From positions 1-34,113 of the forward strand of contig JADFYF010000016.1 of NCBI GenBank assembly GCA_015233165.1: a DNA stretch of 34,113 nucleotides, read 5' to 3'. The DNA comes from Candidatus Omnitrophota bacterium (GTDB lineage: Bacteria > Omnitrophota > Gorgyraeia > Zapsychrales > Fredricksoniimonadaceae). A model generated the notes under the pieces. The model was not told the DNA's origin. It was given only the letters and a program-made list of their open reading frames with translations, and searched no databases. Below are positions 23,291 through 31,734 of the stretch, one piece after another. Every line of letters starts with the position of its first letter. Position 1 is the first letter of the stretch. A program made the translations under genes and the position numbers.

Positions 23291-25024
23291 ATGATGACGT
23301 TATCCTTCCGGGAACGACTCAAAAGTTTATTTCTTAACGATTATTTTATCGCATTTCTCGTCCTCGTTGCCTACCTTTGTACCAATAATTATATTTATGC
23401 CTGGGATGACCAGCATCTTGAAATTCCTCTTCTGAAACATCTCATCGATCCCTCGTTATATCGGGGGGATTATTATGTCGAGAGTCTTGCTAAGAATTTC
23501 TCCTCTTATCTTTTTCCCATTTTAGCGAAGTTTATCAAGGTCTCTCAAATACCTACCGTCTATTTTATTTTGTTTTTGTTTGCTCGTTATATGATGTTCT
23601 TTTTTGTCTTTAAGCTTTGTCAGTTTATTTCAAAAGACAAATTTGCAGCTTTATGCGCGGTGTTGATGTTTTTCCTGACAGGAAGGACGGAAGAGTTTTT
23701 ATACAGGACCTTTTCTCATCAGGAATTGGCTGAAGGATTTATGTTTGCCGGTATTTATCTTTTTTATAAAGAACGATTCTTTTTAGCGGCGTTAATATTT
23801 GGTTTAGCAGCCAATATTCATGCTATTTATAATTTATTCCCCATGTGTTATATGTTGGTTTTCTTACTCTTATTTCATCCCAAGAGATGGAGCAGGACGA
23901 TCACGGCGGGTCTTATTTTTACAGTCTCTTGTTTGCCTTTTTTATTGTGGCAGATTCCTCGATCCTTGCACGATAAGATAGCAGTAGCTCCAATCCCTGT
24001 GGCCGACTGGATGCCGATTTATCTGCGTTCATGTCCTCAGAATCTTTTATTTAGTGATACTCCCTGGAATGAGGCTATCAAGAATATACCGTTTCTAATC
24101 AATCAATTGGAACCGTATGTTTTTGTTCTTTTACTTTATATATTTTTGGTCATTGTGAGTCCTGTTTTTAGAAAGGATAAAAAGGCCCATGTGATTGTTT
24201 GGGTCGGGATGTTGTTTATCATTTTCTCAACGGTATTTACCTATGTGATTCCCAGTCGTTTTATTTTAGATTTAAACTTGTTGCGAAATGAACAATATAT
24301 CCGATGGTTATTGATGGCGTATACGGCAATGTGGGCTGTTAGAGTTGCCAGAGAGGCTAAGCCTTGGCAGGTGATCCTTGCTGCCGTTATGTTCTTATTT
24401 ATAGGTTTTAATAATTGGATTTATTTTGTTCCTAAGCTGCACAAGAATATCTGGGTCATGGCTGCGATGGCTGTTGTTGCTGTTGTGTTATGGCGTAATT
24501 TTTGGCCAAAATTCGAGGGTATTTTTAGAAAATCATTAATTTTTATACCTCTTTTAGGCGCCTTTATTGCGTTTTGTATTTTTCATTACAATTATCTTCA
24601 GGTTCGTGATCACGGGGAGGGGTTTTGGCAACTTCAGAGGAATTGGGTGGACATGCAGATGTATGTGCGGGACCATACACCTAAAGATGCTTTTATTTTG
24701 ACTCCTATTAATACGGATATGGGAGGTTTTCGCATTCATAGTGAACGCAGGGTTGTTGTCTGTGGTCGAGACTGCGGTATTGTTGGGTTTGATTATCCGG
24801 CGACGTTAGAATGGAGTCGTCGCATGGAAGACCTGAAAGATTTCGTGGTCATGACGAATTCTTCTGTAGACAAGGCGATATTTACAGCTATTTTTAAATA
24901 TAAGGTAGATTACATCGTCTTTATGAATTATTATGCCCCTAAAGAAGATAATCCTATTTTAAAGAAGATGTATCAAAATGGTGTGTTTTCATTATTTAAG
25001 GTAACGGTCAATGCAAAAAATTAA
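23291..25024 (+). CDS. Large multi-pass membrane protein, DUF6798-like
   Basis: A 577-residue protein with about 10-12 membrane segments and a soluble C-terminal part. An early periplasmic-type loop (YAWDDQHLEIPLLKHLIDPS, LYRGDYY) and the C-terminal domain (VRDHTPKDAFILTPINTDMG, GFRIHSERRVVVCGRDCG) recall the DUF6798/GT-C-like family, membrane glycosyltransferases using lipid-linked sugars. An acidic pair early in the loop (DD at about 39-40) might be catalytic. It starts directly after the GT2 gene stop and its end overlaps gpsA by 14 bases. The exact reaction is unknown. Confidence 0.7.
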   Translation: MMTLSFRERLKSLFLNDYFIAFLVLVAYLCTNNYIYAWDDQHLEIPLLKHLIDPSLYRGDYYVESLAKNFSSYLFPILAKFIKVSQIPTVYFILFLFARYMMFFFVFKLCQFISKDKFAALCAVLMFFLTGRTEEFLYRTFSHQELAEGFMFAGIYLFYKERFFLAALIFGLAANIHAIYNLFPMCYMLVFLLLFHPKRWSRTITAGLIFTVSCLPFLLWQIPRSLHDKIAVAPIPVADWMPIYLRSCPQNLLFSDTPWNEAIKNIPFLINQLEPYVFVLLLYIFLVIVSPVFRKDKKAHVIVWVGMLFIIFSTVFTYVIPSRFILDLNLLRNEQYIRWLLMAYTAMWAVRVAREAKPWQVILAAVMFLFIGFNNWIYFVPKLHKNIWVMAAMAVVAVVLWRNFWPKFEGIFRKSLIFIPLLGAFIAFCIFHYNYLQVRDHGEGFWQLQRNWVDMQMYVRDHTPKDAFILTPINTDMGGFRIHSERRVVVCGRDCGIVGFDYPATLEWSRRMEDLKDFVVMTNSSVDKAIFTAIFKYKVDYIVFMNYYAPKEDNPILKKMYQNGVFSLFKVTVNAKN

Positions 25025-26012
25025 GAAGATTTCTATTATTGGTGACGGTGGTTGGGGAACGACCTTAGCGATTCATCTGGCTAAGAAGAAATATCCCGTG
25101 GTTCTTTGGGGAGCTTTTCCTGAATATGTATCTGAAGTTCAAAAGACCCGTGAGAGTAAGAAATTCTTACCCGGGTATAAAATTCCAGAGTCTGTTCAAT
25201 TAACGTCGGATATCCATAAAGCTGTGGCTTTTGGTGATTTGATTATCTTAGCGTCCCCTTCGGAATATTTACCCCCAGTACTTAAGAAATTAAAAGAAAC
25301 GTCCTACAAAGGAAAGATTTTCTTAAGTGTTGTTAAAGGAGTTCATCCTGTTTCTTTTAAACGCATGTCGGAGATTATTAAAGAAGAGCTTGGTAACGTC
25401 TCCTTAGCGGTTTTATCAGGACCAACGATTGCGGGGGAAGTGGCAGCTGAGCTTGCCACCACCGCCGTCATTGCCTGTTCTAAGGCGGAGTTAGCTAAAG
25501 AAATTCAAAAGATTGTTCATTCCCAAACGTTTCGTATTTATACCAACAATGATGTGATTGGGACAGAAATTGGTGGTAGCATTAAAAATGTGATCGCCAT
25601 TGCCTGTGGCGTTTGTGATGGTTTAGGTTTGGGATCTAATGCTAAGGCTGCTTTGTTAACTCGGGGATTAGCAGAAATCACGCGTTTAGGTATTGCCTTA
25701 GGTGGTAAGAAAGAAACCTTTTATGGCTTAACAGGTTTAGGAGACTTAGTTACTACCTGTGTCAGTCCCAAGAGCCGTAATCGTACTGTAGGGGAAGCTT
25801 TAGGGCGGGGAGCCAAGATCAAAGAAGTTCTTGGTTCTATGTCGATGGTTGCTGAGGGGGTGATAACATCGAAAGCTGTGTATCGTTTAAGCCGTAAGAT
25901 GAAAATACCTATGCCTATCACAGAACAGGTTTACAAGATTATTTTTGAAGGAAAAGATGTTCGTAAAGCAATGCATGATTTGATGACTCGCCAGCCTAAA
26001 TCAGAAAAATAA
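25011..26012 (+). CDS. gpsA: Glycerol-3-phosphate dehydrogenase [NAD(P)+]
   Basis: A 333-residue enzyme that reduces dihydroxyacetone phosphate to sn-glycerol 3-phosphate for phospholipid synthesis. The NAD(P) loop is IIGDGGWGTTLA (GDGGWG 11-16; most members have GAGSWG). Catalytic lysines are in SVVKGVHP (K109) and GGSIKNVIAIACG (K192), and the VLSGPTIAGEVA and GLGLGSNAKAALLTRGL segments are typical. The start lies within the end of the previous gene and no strong Shine-Dalgarno is visible. A housekeeping gene inside a surface-sugar cassette is notable; it could supply glycerol phosphate for a polymer. Confidence 0.95.
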   Translation: MQKIKKISIIGDGGWGTTLAIHLAKKKYPVVLWGAFPEYVSEVQKTRESKKFLPGYKIPESVQLTSDIHKAVAFGDLIILASPSEYLPPVLKKLKETSYKGKIFLSVVKGVHPVSFKRMSEIIKEELGNVSLAVLSGPTIAGEVAAELATTAVIACSKAELAKEIQKIVHSQTFRIYTNNDVIGTEIGGSIKNVIAIACGVCDGLGLGSNAKAALLTRGLAEITRLGIALGGKKETFYGLTGLGDLVTTCVSPKSRNRTVGEALGRGAKIKEVLGSMSMVAEGVITSKAVYRLSRKMKIPMPITEQVYKIIFEGKDVRKAMHDLMTRQPKSEK

Positions 26013-26038
26013 TATAAGTTGTAAGAAGCATATTCTTT

Positions 26039-28165
26039 ATGAGTAATACCCAACCCAAAAACGTTACAGTCTTCTGGATTGTTCTTGCCTTTGTTGTTTG
26101 GATAGCAATTTTCTTTCCATTCGTAAGCTCTAAGTTGGCTATTTTTGAAGATGCCATTTCGTATTATGAACATACAAAGTTCTTCGTTGAAAATTTAGCC
26201 AAAGGAATTTTTCCTTTGTGGGATCCTTTTTGGACTAATGGAGCTCCTAATGATTTTTTTCTTCGTCGTATAGGTGCCTTTAATCCATCTTATCTGGTTA
26301 TTATCCTCTTTGAAGCATTAAGAATTCCTTATACCTATGCCTATCTTTCCTTTTTGGCTCTTTATTATTGGGGAGGAATGATTGCCTTTTATCTTCTGGC
26401 TATGCGTCTCTACAACAACCGTTTGATAGCATATGCTGGTTATTTAATTTTGATGTTTTCAAGTTTGGGAACAAGGCTTTTTGATTCCTACATGATGCTG
26501 ATTACCGTACCTATAATTTGGTTTTTTTACTTTCTTGTTGCTTTTTCACAAACACCTCGTAAACATTTATTCTTAGGGGTAGTCTTGTCTTTTATGATTC
26601 TTTCCAGCACCTATATTCCTTTTTATTTTTTAAGTTTCTTATGTTTCTTTTTGTTTTTTTTCGCCGTGTTCTATTTTAAACAGATCTCGGATATTTGGAG
26701 CCGCTATCGTCATTTTTTTAAGGAAAATAGAGTATTGGTTTTATTATCTATAGGGATCGTTTGCCTTTCCTTTATTCCTGCAATTATGTTTTATCATAAT
26801 TCTAGTCATGGACAGATTGTTTTGCCAGCTCGTCATGGAAGTTTCCAGCCAGGGGATGCCTTGCTTGTTCCTGCAAAAACATTGGATTGGGGAGCTGTTG
26901 AAGATTTAGTTTTTTCTACCTATTTTTCGGATTTTAGAACTATTCGGTTTGCTGTTATTTATATTCCTTTCTTCGCATTCATTATTTTTGCATTAGGAGC
27001 CTTGGGTCGTATTACGCGTAGGGCTGCGTTTATGTTTACCTGTGGATTTGCTCTGTTGTGTTGTCTTGTCCCTCATGGGTTGCCTTTTTATGATTTTCTG
27101 TTTAAGCATGTTTTCTTTTTGAAATATTTTAGAAATCTGCATTTCTTTTTATGGTTTGTTTTGATTCCATTATTTGTCTTGTTAATTCTCGAACACTGGA
27201 AGATTTTCAATGATATTAAGTTAACAGGGCTTGTTACTAAGAAAAGGCTTTTGGTTTGTATGTTGTCGATTCATGTTATGGCTGTAGTATTTATAATTCT
27301 AAGGGCTGATGGCATTATAAGCAGTTATATTATGATTTTTTTAAGCGCTATTTTCTGGACGATGCTTCTTTTAGAACGATTTCGACCCTATTCTTGGGCA
27401 TTTGCTCTTTTAACCCTGGCCGTTGTTGTTCAGCCGGTGGAGGTTTATCATTATTTGGTTAAAAGAGGAGGTCCGTATGTTCCAGAGAAGACGTATGGAT
27501 ATCATTTTTCTTTTACAAACGTAACTCTAAAACAACCTGATTTACCGTTTTCGATGAAGTCCTCTTTGGCTAAAGGGGGAGTCCTTTATTATGCAGCCAG
27601 CGGTTATAATTCGGTTTTTCAAAATATAACCAATTATTCGTTAAACAAATACTTGCAGAATGCATTTATTTTAGTGGATCATGTTCAGGTGATCGAACCT
27701 AATACGGTGATTTTTTCTTTATTAGAGTGGCATTTTCTTGAAGACGATAACAAGGCCTTTGTTTTTACCAACACTTCGGATCAAGTGAAATTAAATAGCA
27801 ATAATCCTAATCCTTCAGATAAGGTGTTTCGTATTAATAGGGAAGATGATTCTTTTAAGATTCTATCTTTTGACGCTAATCATTTAAAGTTGAGGATTAC
27901 GGTTCCATATGAAAAATTCCTTATTTACAATGATAGCTATGATTCTCATTGGCATGTAGCAGTCAATGGAAAGAGGGAAGATCTTTATCAAACTAATGTA
28001 GGTTTTAAGGGGGTATGGATTCCAGCGGGCAAGAGCATTGTAGAGTTTAGATACGGCTATTGGTGGCAATATGTTCTCAATATTGGTTTGCTTCTGAGTG
28101 GTGTTCTTTTTCTTCTGGGCATTCTTTGGTTTTCTAAGAAGTCGTATGCGGTTAAGGAGAGTTAA
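26039..28165 (+). CDS. YfhO-like large membrane protein
   Basis: A 708-residue protein with about 12-13 membrane segments. The early loop has KLAIFEDAISYYEHTKFFVE and LWDPFWTNGAPNDFFLRRIG, a layout typical of bacterial YfhO/GT-C-type proteins. The C-terminus (KFLIYNDSYDSHWHVAVNGK, then VWIPAGKSIVEFRYGYWW) is the characteristic beta domain followed by one last helix. YfhO-type proteins act in lipoteichoic-acid or other cell-surface glycosylation; the donor here is unknown. It lies 26 bases after gpsA. Its stop is 5 bases from the TPR gene. Confidence 0.8.
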   Translation: MSNTQPKNVTVFWIVLAFVVWIAIFFPFVSSKLAIFEDAISYYEHTKFFVENLAKGIFPLWDPFWTNGAPNDFFLRRIGAFNPSYLVIILFEALRIPYTYAYLSFLALYYWGGMIAFYLLAMRLYNNRLIAYAGYLILMFSSLGTRLFDSYMMLITVPIIWFFYFLVAFSQTPRKHLFLGVVLSFMILSSTYIPFYFLSFLCFFLFFFAVFYFKQISDIWSRYRHFFKENRVLVLLSIGIVCLSFIPAIMFYHNSSHGQIVLPARHGSFQPGDALLVPAKTLDWGAVEDLVFSTYFSDFRTIRFAVIYIPFFAFIIFALGALGRITRRAAFMFTCGFALLCCLVPHGLPFYDFLFKHVFFLKYFRNLHFFLWFVLIPLFVLLILEHWKIFNDIKLTGLVTKKRLLVCMLSIHVMAVVFIILRADGIISSYIMIFLSAIFWTMLLLERFRPYSWAFALLTLAVVVQPVEVYHYLVKRGGPYVPEKTYGYHFSFTNVTLKQPDLPFSMKSSLAKGGVLYYAASGYNSVFQNITNYSLNKYLQNAFILVDHVQVIEPNTVIFSLLEWHFLEDDNKAFVFTNTSDQVKLNSNNPNPSDKVFRINREDDSFKILSFDANHLKLRITVPYEKFLIYNDSYDSHWHVAVNGKREDLYQTNVGFKGVWIPAGKSIVEFRYGYWWQYVLNIGLLLSGVLFLLGILWFSKKSYAVKES

Positions 28166-28170
28166 TTGTC

Positions 28171-29097
28171 ATGGCTGTGAAATGGATGGAATATGTTAAG
28201 GTTATTGTCACTCGGCCAATTTTCTTGTATTTGATTTGTTTTGGGGGCGTTGCCTTAATGGTGGATTACCCTTTATTTAAGAAGAACTTTCTCGATCAGA
28301 CGATGAACCGTCTGAGCCCTCCGATTAATTATTTTAAAGATTTCGCTAATCCTAAAGATTATCTCAGCGATTTTAAATTACGTCAGTGTATCTACTATCA
28401 TCAGAAGGTTGTTGATTTCTACGATTTTGAAAGGCCGGCTGCCTACGCCATGATGGGATATTGTTATGAGCATTTGGGAGAATCTCAAAAGGCTTTAAAA
28501 GCTTATCAGTCTGCTTTAGATATTAATCCTAATGATTTTTGGTCGTATTACAACATGGGAGTCATATCCTATCAAAGGGGAAGTTATCAAAAGGCTGCTG
28601 ATTATTTTAAAGAAGCCCTTTTGAAAGACGTAAATCTTAATGTGTACGTCCTTTATAAATCTAAGATGTATACAGATATCCGTGTAAGTAATGGTTCTCA
28701 TTCTGACTATGACTATTTTCAAGGGTTAAGGCAGGGGCATGTGAATAGTTATATTTATTTAATGGAAAGTTTGGCCAAAGCGGAGGATTACGAAAGATTG
28801 CCTGAACTTGCTGTTGTGGCTATCAAGGAAAACTTAGGAGAAGATGACATTTTCTATTATTATGCTGGTAGGGCGGAATTTTCTCAGAAATCCTATGATA
28901 AAGCGGTGGAGTTCTTACGTTTATCCATTGAGAAGAATCCTAATAACTTCGAAGCGTATTTATATTTGGGTTTGACTATGCGCGCTGTTGGCAAAGAAGA
29001 TATCGCATTGAAACTTTTGAAGACCTCTGAAAACATTCGTCAAATGAGAGGTTCTTATATTGAGCATCGTTTAAGTTCCGGGGTCAGATTTTTCTAG
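28171..29097 (+). CDS. Membrane-anchored TPR protein
   Basis: A 308-residue protein. One membrane segment lies near residues 14-32 (PIFLYLICFGGVALMVDYPL); an AAGGAGAG Shine-Dalgarno lies in the last codons of the previous gene. TPR units are readable at about 88-121 (MMGYCYEHLGESQKALKAYQ), 122-155 (NMGVISYQRGSYQKAADYFK) and 228-290 (YAGRAEFSQKSYDKAVEFLR and the next unit). They form a protein-docking surface. It ends the GT2-to-YfhO cluster and could scaffold the membrane glycosyltransferases; the partner is not known. Confidence 0.85.
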   Translation: MAVKWMEYVKVIVTRPIFLYLICFGGVALMVDYPLFKKNFLDQTMNRLSPPINYFKDFANPKDYLSDFKLRQCIYYHQKVVDFYDFERPAAYAMMGYCYEHLGESQKALKAYQSALDINPNDFWSYYNMGVISYQRGSYQKAADYFKEALLKDVNLNVYVLYKSKMYTDIRVSNGSHSDYDYFQGLRQGHVNSYIYLMESLAKAEDYERLPELAVVAIKENLGEDDIFYYYAGRAEFSQKSYDKAVEFLRLSIEKNPNNFEAYLYLGLTMRAVGKEDIALKLLKTSENIRQMRGSYIEHRLSSGVRFF

Positions 29098-29122
29098 TGA
29101 ATAAAAATATTGAGGGAAAACA

Positions 29123-29437
29123 ATGGTTAGAATAGCGGCAGTGTATCCCCGTATCGATGGTAAGAGTTTTAATATGGATTATTATACAAAGATTCATTTA
29201 CCTGTTGTCTGTCAGAGATTTGCGCCCTATGGATTAAGTAAGATCGAAGTCGATAAGCCGCTGGAAACACCAGGAGGAGCACAGTCTCCCTTTTTTGCTA
29301 TCGGATATCTGTATTTTCCGACACTGGCTCATTTTCAAAAAGCCTATGCGAGCGTCGGAGCTGAAGTGATTGCAGACATATCCAAATATACAGATGTGAA
29401 GCCTATGATTCAGGTGGGAGAACGGGTAGAAATATAA
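29123..29437 (+). CDS. EthD-domain protein
   Basis: A 104-residue dimeric alpha-beta-barrel-type protein. The start VRIAAVYPRIDGKSFNMDYY with HLPVVCQRFAPYGLSKIEVD and the FAIGYLYFPTLAHFQKAYAS stretch match the EthD family, small proteins of uncertain role found near oxygenases or in isolation. TGAGGGA is a fair Shine-Dalgarno. No oxygenase is present nearby. It lies 10 bases before the first L,D-transpeptidase gene, and a common transcript is possible. Confidence 0.85.
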   Translation: MVRIAAVYPRIDGKSFNMDYYTKIHLPVVCQRFAPYGLSKIEVDKPLETPGGAQSPFFAIGYLYFPTLAHFQKAYASVGAEVIADISKYTDVKPMIQVGERVEI

Positions 29438-29447
29438 TGAGGCTTTT

Positions 29448-30314
29448 ATGTTTAAGGGACGATTAGAGATTGTTCAGCAGAGGGGGCCGTTAGTTCTTGT
29501 AGTTGGAATTCTTTTGTCTTTATCAGCCCTGGCAGGAGCGCAAGTCTCCGATGATTCAGGGCAAACCTCTTCCTTAGATGAGGTTCAGGTGTTATACAAC
29601 TCTGCTTTATCTGCTAAAGCGGACGGGGCTTATCTCAAGGCCAGGGAAGAATTAGAAACAATCCTGCATAACTATCCTGGTTTTATTAAGATCATTTCGG
29701 TTAAGAAAGAATGGGGAGAGGTGATGATGCATCTCATCCATTCTCGGATTCCTTCCCATGAAACCTTGTTTTATGAAGTTCAGTCTAATGATTCTTTAGA
29801 AAGGATTGCTAAAGAACATGGAACAACCATTGATCTGATTAAGATTCGAAACAAACTTAAAGACACCCGTTTAAAACTTGGTCAGAAGCTGTCTTTGTGG
29901 AATCATCCGTTTAATATCGACGTGAATAAGACGAAGAATCGTTTATATCTTAAAATGGATAGCGAGACGATTAAGGAATATATTGTTTCTACAGGTAAGT
30001 CCGACAGTCTAACTCCCTTGGGGGAATTTGTGATTAAATATCGTTATCCTTTTCCAACCTGGTTTCATCACGGTAAGGTGGTAGAAGGGGGAAGTAAGGA
30101 GAATCTTTTAGGGACGCGCTGGTTGGGATTCAATATTCCTAAATATGGGATTCACGGTACGATCTATCCTGAACTTCTTGGTCAGTCGGTATCGGGCGGG
30201 TGTATCCGGATGAAGAATCAAGATGTGGAAGAATTGTATGACATGATTCCTGTAGGGACAAAGGTTGTTGTTCGGGAGCAAAATGACGAAGAGGTGCAAG
30301 ATTTAGCTCAGTGA
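29448..30314 (+). CDS. LysM + YkuD L,D-transpeptidase
   Basis: A 288-residue exported enzyme that makes 3-3 peptidoglycan crosslinks or ties proteins to the wall. The N-terminus is a hydrophobic export/anchor segment (about 14-31). A helical pair follows (45-100). Residues 107-152 are a LysM domain (YEVQSNDSLERIAKEHGTT). The YkuD domain runs to the C-end with YGIHGT (233-238) and the catalytic Cys252 in SGGCIRMKNQDV. All key residues are intact. Its catalytic domain is a close paralogue of the gene at 31206 (GQSVSxGCxRMKNxDVEELY is shared). Confidence 0.93.
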   Translation: MFKGRLEIVQQRGPLVLVVGILLSLSALAGAQVSDDSGQTSSLDEVQVLYNSALSAKADGAYLKAREELETILHNYPGFIKIISVKKEWGEVMMHLIHSRIPSHETLFYEVQSNDSLERIAKEHGTTIDLIKIRNKLKDTRLKLGQKLSLWNHPFNIDVNKTKNRLYLKMDSETIKEYIVSTGKSDSLTPLGEFVIKYRYPFPTWFHHGKVVEGGSKENLLGTRWLGFNIPKYGIHGTIYPELLGQSVSGGCIRMKNQDVEELYDMIPVGTKVVVREQNDEEVQDLAQ

Positions 30315-30353
30315 GAGATACATGTATCTGTTTGTATAAAAAGTAAGGAGGGC

Positions 30354-30617
30354 ATGATGCTGGATTGGGATGAAGCAACTCATCAGAAATTTAAGAAGTT
30401 ATTGGATAGGATTCCCGTCTTCCTGCGGGGTGTCGCTCTAGAAAAGGTCTCTCAAAAAGCACAAGAGATCGCTCAAAAAGAAGCTCACATTGAGATTACA
30501 GAGAAGGATATGGTCGATGCCTTCTTCTTAGAAACACCATTTGGTTTTCATGGCCCTTTAAAGACGGATATGCTGTCCTTGGGGATTGATTATACCAAAT
30601 ATGGATATGCTAAATAA
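30354..30617 (+). CDS. PCP_red-like small domain protein
   Basis: An 87-residue protein preceded by AAGGAGG; ATG 30354 or 30357. Residues 4-55 (WDEATHQKFKKLLDRIPVFL, RGVALEKVSQKAQEIAQKEA, then ITEKDMVDAF) match the pattern of the C-terminal helical domain of light-independent protochlorophyllide reductase ChlB/BchB (PCP_red), which also occurs alone in many non-phototrophs. No other photosynthesis gene is in view, so chlorophyll synthesis is not implied. The C-tail (PFGFHGPLKTDMLSLGIDYT) is not part of the domain. It overlaps no neighbour if the DUF2237 gene starts at 30631. Confidence 0.75.
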   Translation: MMLDWDEATHQKFKKLLDRIPVFLRGVALEKVSQKAQEIAQKEAHIEITEKDMVDAFFLETPFGFHGPLKTDMLSLGIDYTKYGYAK

Positions 30618-30630
30618 TCGGGGTGATGGA

Positions 30631-31008
30631 ATGCTCAAAGCAAAGAATGTGTTAGGGGAAGATCTTCAACCCTGTTGTAAATTTCCGATGACGGGTTTTT
30701 ATCGGGATGGTTCCTGTAATACCGGGCCTGAAGATGTGGGGCGGCATGTGGTTTGTATTAAGGTTACGGAAGCATTCTTAAAATTCTCGAAGGAAGCCGG
30801 CAATGATTTATCGACACCGTATCTTGATCATGATTTCCCAGGACTGATTGACGGTGATCAGTGGTGTTTATGCGCCCTTCGCTGGCAGGAGGCTTTTGAA
30901 GCGGGAGCGGCTCCTTTGGTTGTGTTAGCATCGACCCATGTATCCGCTCTGGAGGTTTTAAAATTGGAAGATTTGAAAACACATGCGGCTTCAGTGGATC
31001 CATTTTAG
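30631..31008 (+). CDS. DUF2237 family protein
   Basis: A 125-residue protein. The text LGEDLQPCCKFPMTGFYRDG, SCNTGPEDVGRHVVCIKVTE, FSKEAGNDLSTP and GDQWCLCALRWQEAFEAGAA is the conserved DUF2237 sequence with its invariant cysteines and HDFPGL segment. The function is unknown. Start taken at ATG 30631 because family members begin near here (about 125 residues) and GGGGTGA precedes it; TTG 30586 or ATG 30601 and 30607 would overlap the PCP_red gene. It may be co-transcribed with that gene. Confidence 0.93.
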   Translation: MLKAKNVLGEDLQPCCKFPMTGFYRDGSCNTGPEDVGRHVVCIKVTEAFLKFSKEAGNDLSTPYLDHDFPGLIDGDQWCLCALRWQEAFEAGAAPLVVLASTHVSALEVLKLEDLKTHAASVDPF

Positions 31009-31025
31009 AAAAAGATCTTTAGGGG

Positions 31026-31034
31026 TGGTATACT
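31026..31034 (+). promoter_or_regulatory. Extended -10 promoter for Cys-rich lipoprotein and LDT2
   Basis: TGGTATACT has the TGn extension plus a -10 hexamer. The -35 region is weak, which is allowed for extended -10 promoters. The predicted start is about 28 bases before the ATG at 31069. Confidence 0.5.
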
Positions 31035-31068
31035 TTTTCAAGGGTAGGACATTAACCAGGAGAGAGAT

Positions 31069-31203
31069 ATGAAAAATATTCGATTATTCGTCGTGATGAG
31101 TGTTCTTTTAATGTTTGTTGGTGGATGTTGTTGTGCGCATAAGACATGTTGTATGAAGAGTGACGGGGTTTCGCAATGTCACCTGGATGCAAAGGATAAG
31201 TAA
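31069..31203 (+). CDS. Small Cys-rich lipoprotein
   Basis: A 44-residue open frame with an AGGAGA Shine-Dalgarno. The N-terminus is a lipoprotein signal (MKNIRLFVVMSVLLMFVGGC), with GG before the lipidated Cys20. The mature part is only 25 residues and holds six cysteines (CCC, then HKTCCMK and QCHLD) plus two histidines. That could bind a metal or be disulfide-linked. No family is recognised. The second L,D-transpeptidase gene starts 2 bases after its stop, so they are probably co-translated. Confidence 0.7.
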   Translation: MKNIRLFVVMSVLLMFVGGCCCAHKTCCMKSDGVSQCHLDAKDK

Positions 31204-31205
31204 GT

Positions 31206-31709
31206 TTGAAAGACTTCCTATCTCTAAGAATGCTTGTGATTGGGGGATATCTTATCGGTTATTTATCTTTCCCGACGATAGGTCTTGCCACTCCCGAGGG
31301 TAAGGTTGAAGCTTATAAGGTTCATGGAAAGACGGATAGTTCGCTTGTGATTCATGTGGATCGGGCGGGCAATCGTTTATTTGTCTTGTCAGATAATAAG
31401 GTGATCAAAGAATATCCTGTTTCAACCGGCAAAAAAGAAACACAGACGCCTTTGGGGAAATTTACGATTTATTTTCGGGGAGCGACATCTAATCGATGGT
31501 TTCCTAATGCTGAAAAAACCTTAGGACCAAGGTGGATCGAGTTTTTAGAAACAGGGCATCAGAAATATGGCATTCATGGGACAGATGCTCCGGGGCTGAT
31601 TGGACAATCCGTTTCCAGAGGGTGCGTGCGGATGAAGAATAAGGATGTCGAAGAGTTGTACAATATGATTTCTGTTGGCACGAAGGTGATTATCACGGAT
31701 GGACATTAA
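31206..31709 (+). CDS. YkuD L,D-transpeptidase, short form
   Basis: A 167-residue exported enzyme. The start is TTG 31206 with AAGGAT upstream; ATG 31230 is the alternative but would cut the signal sequence. A hydrophobic leader (about 8-28) is followed by a YkuD domain with KYGIHGT (120-126) and Cys140 in SRGCVRMKNKDVEELY. It has no LysM, unlike the gene at 29448, so the two paralogues likely differ in where they sit in the wall. The reaction is peptidoglycan transpeptidation as in the family. Confidence 0.93.
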   Translation: MKDFLSLRMLVIGGYLIGYLSFPTIGLATPEGKVEAYKVHGKTDSSLVIHVDRAGNRLFVLSDNKVIKEYPVSTGKKETQTPLGKFTIYFRGATSNRWFPNAEKTLGPRWIEFLETGHQKYGIHGTDAPGLIGQSVSRGCVRMKNKDVEELYNMISVGTKVIITDGH

Positions 31710-31734
31710 ATACGAATGAACGAAAGGACAATTC

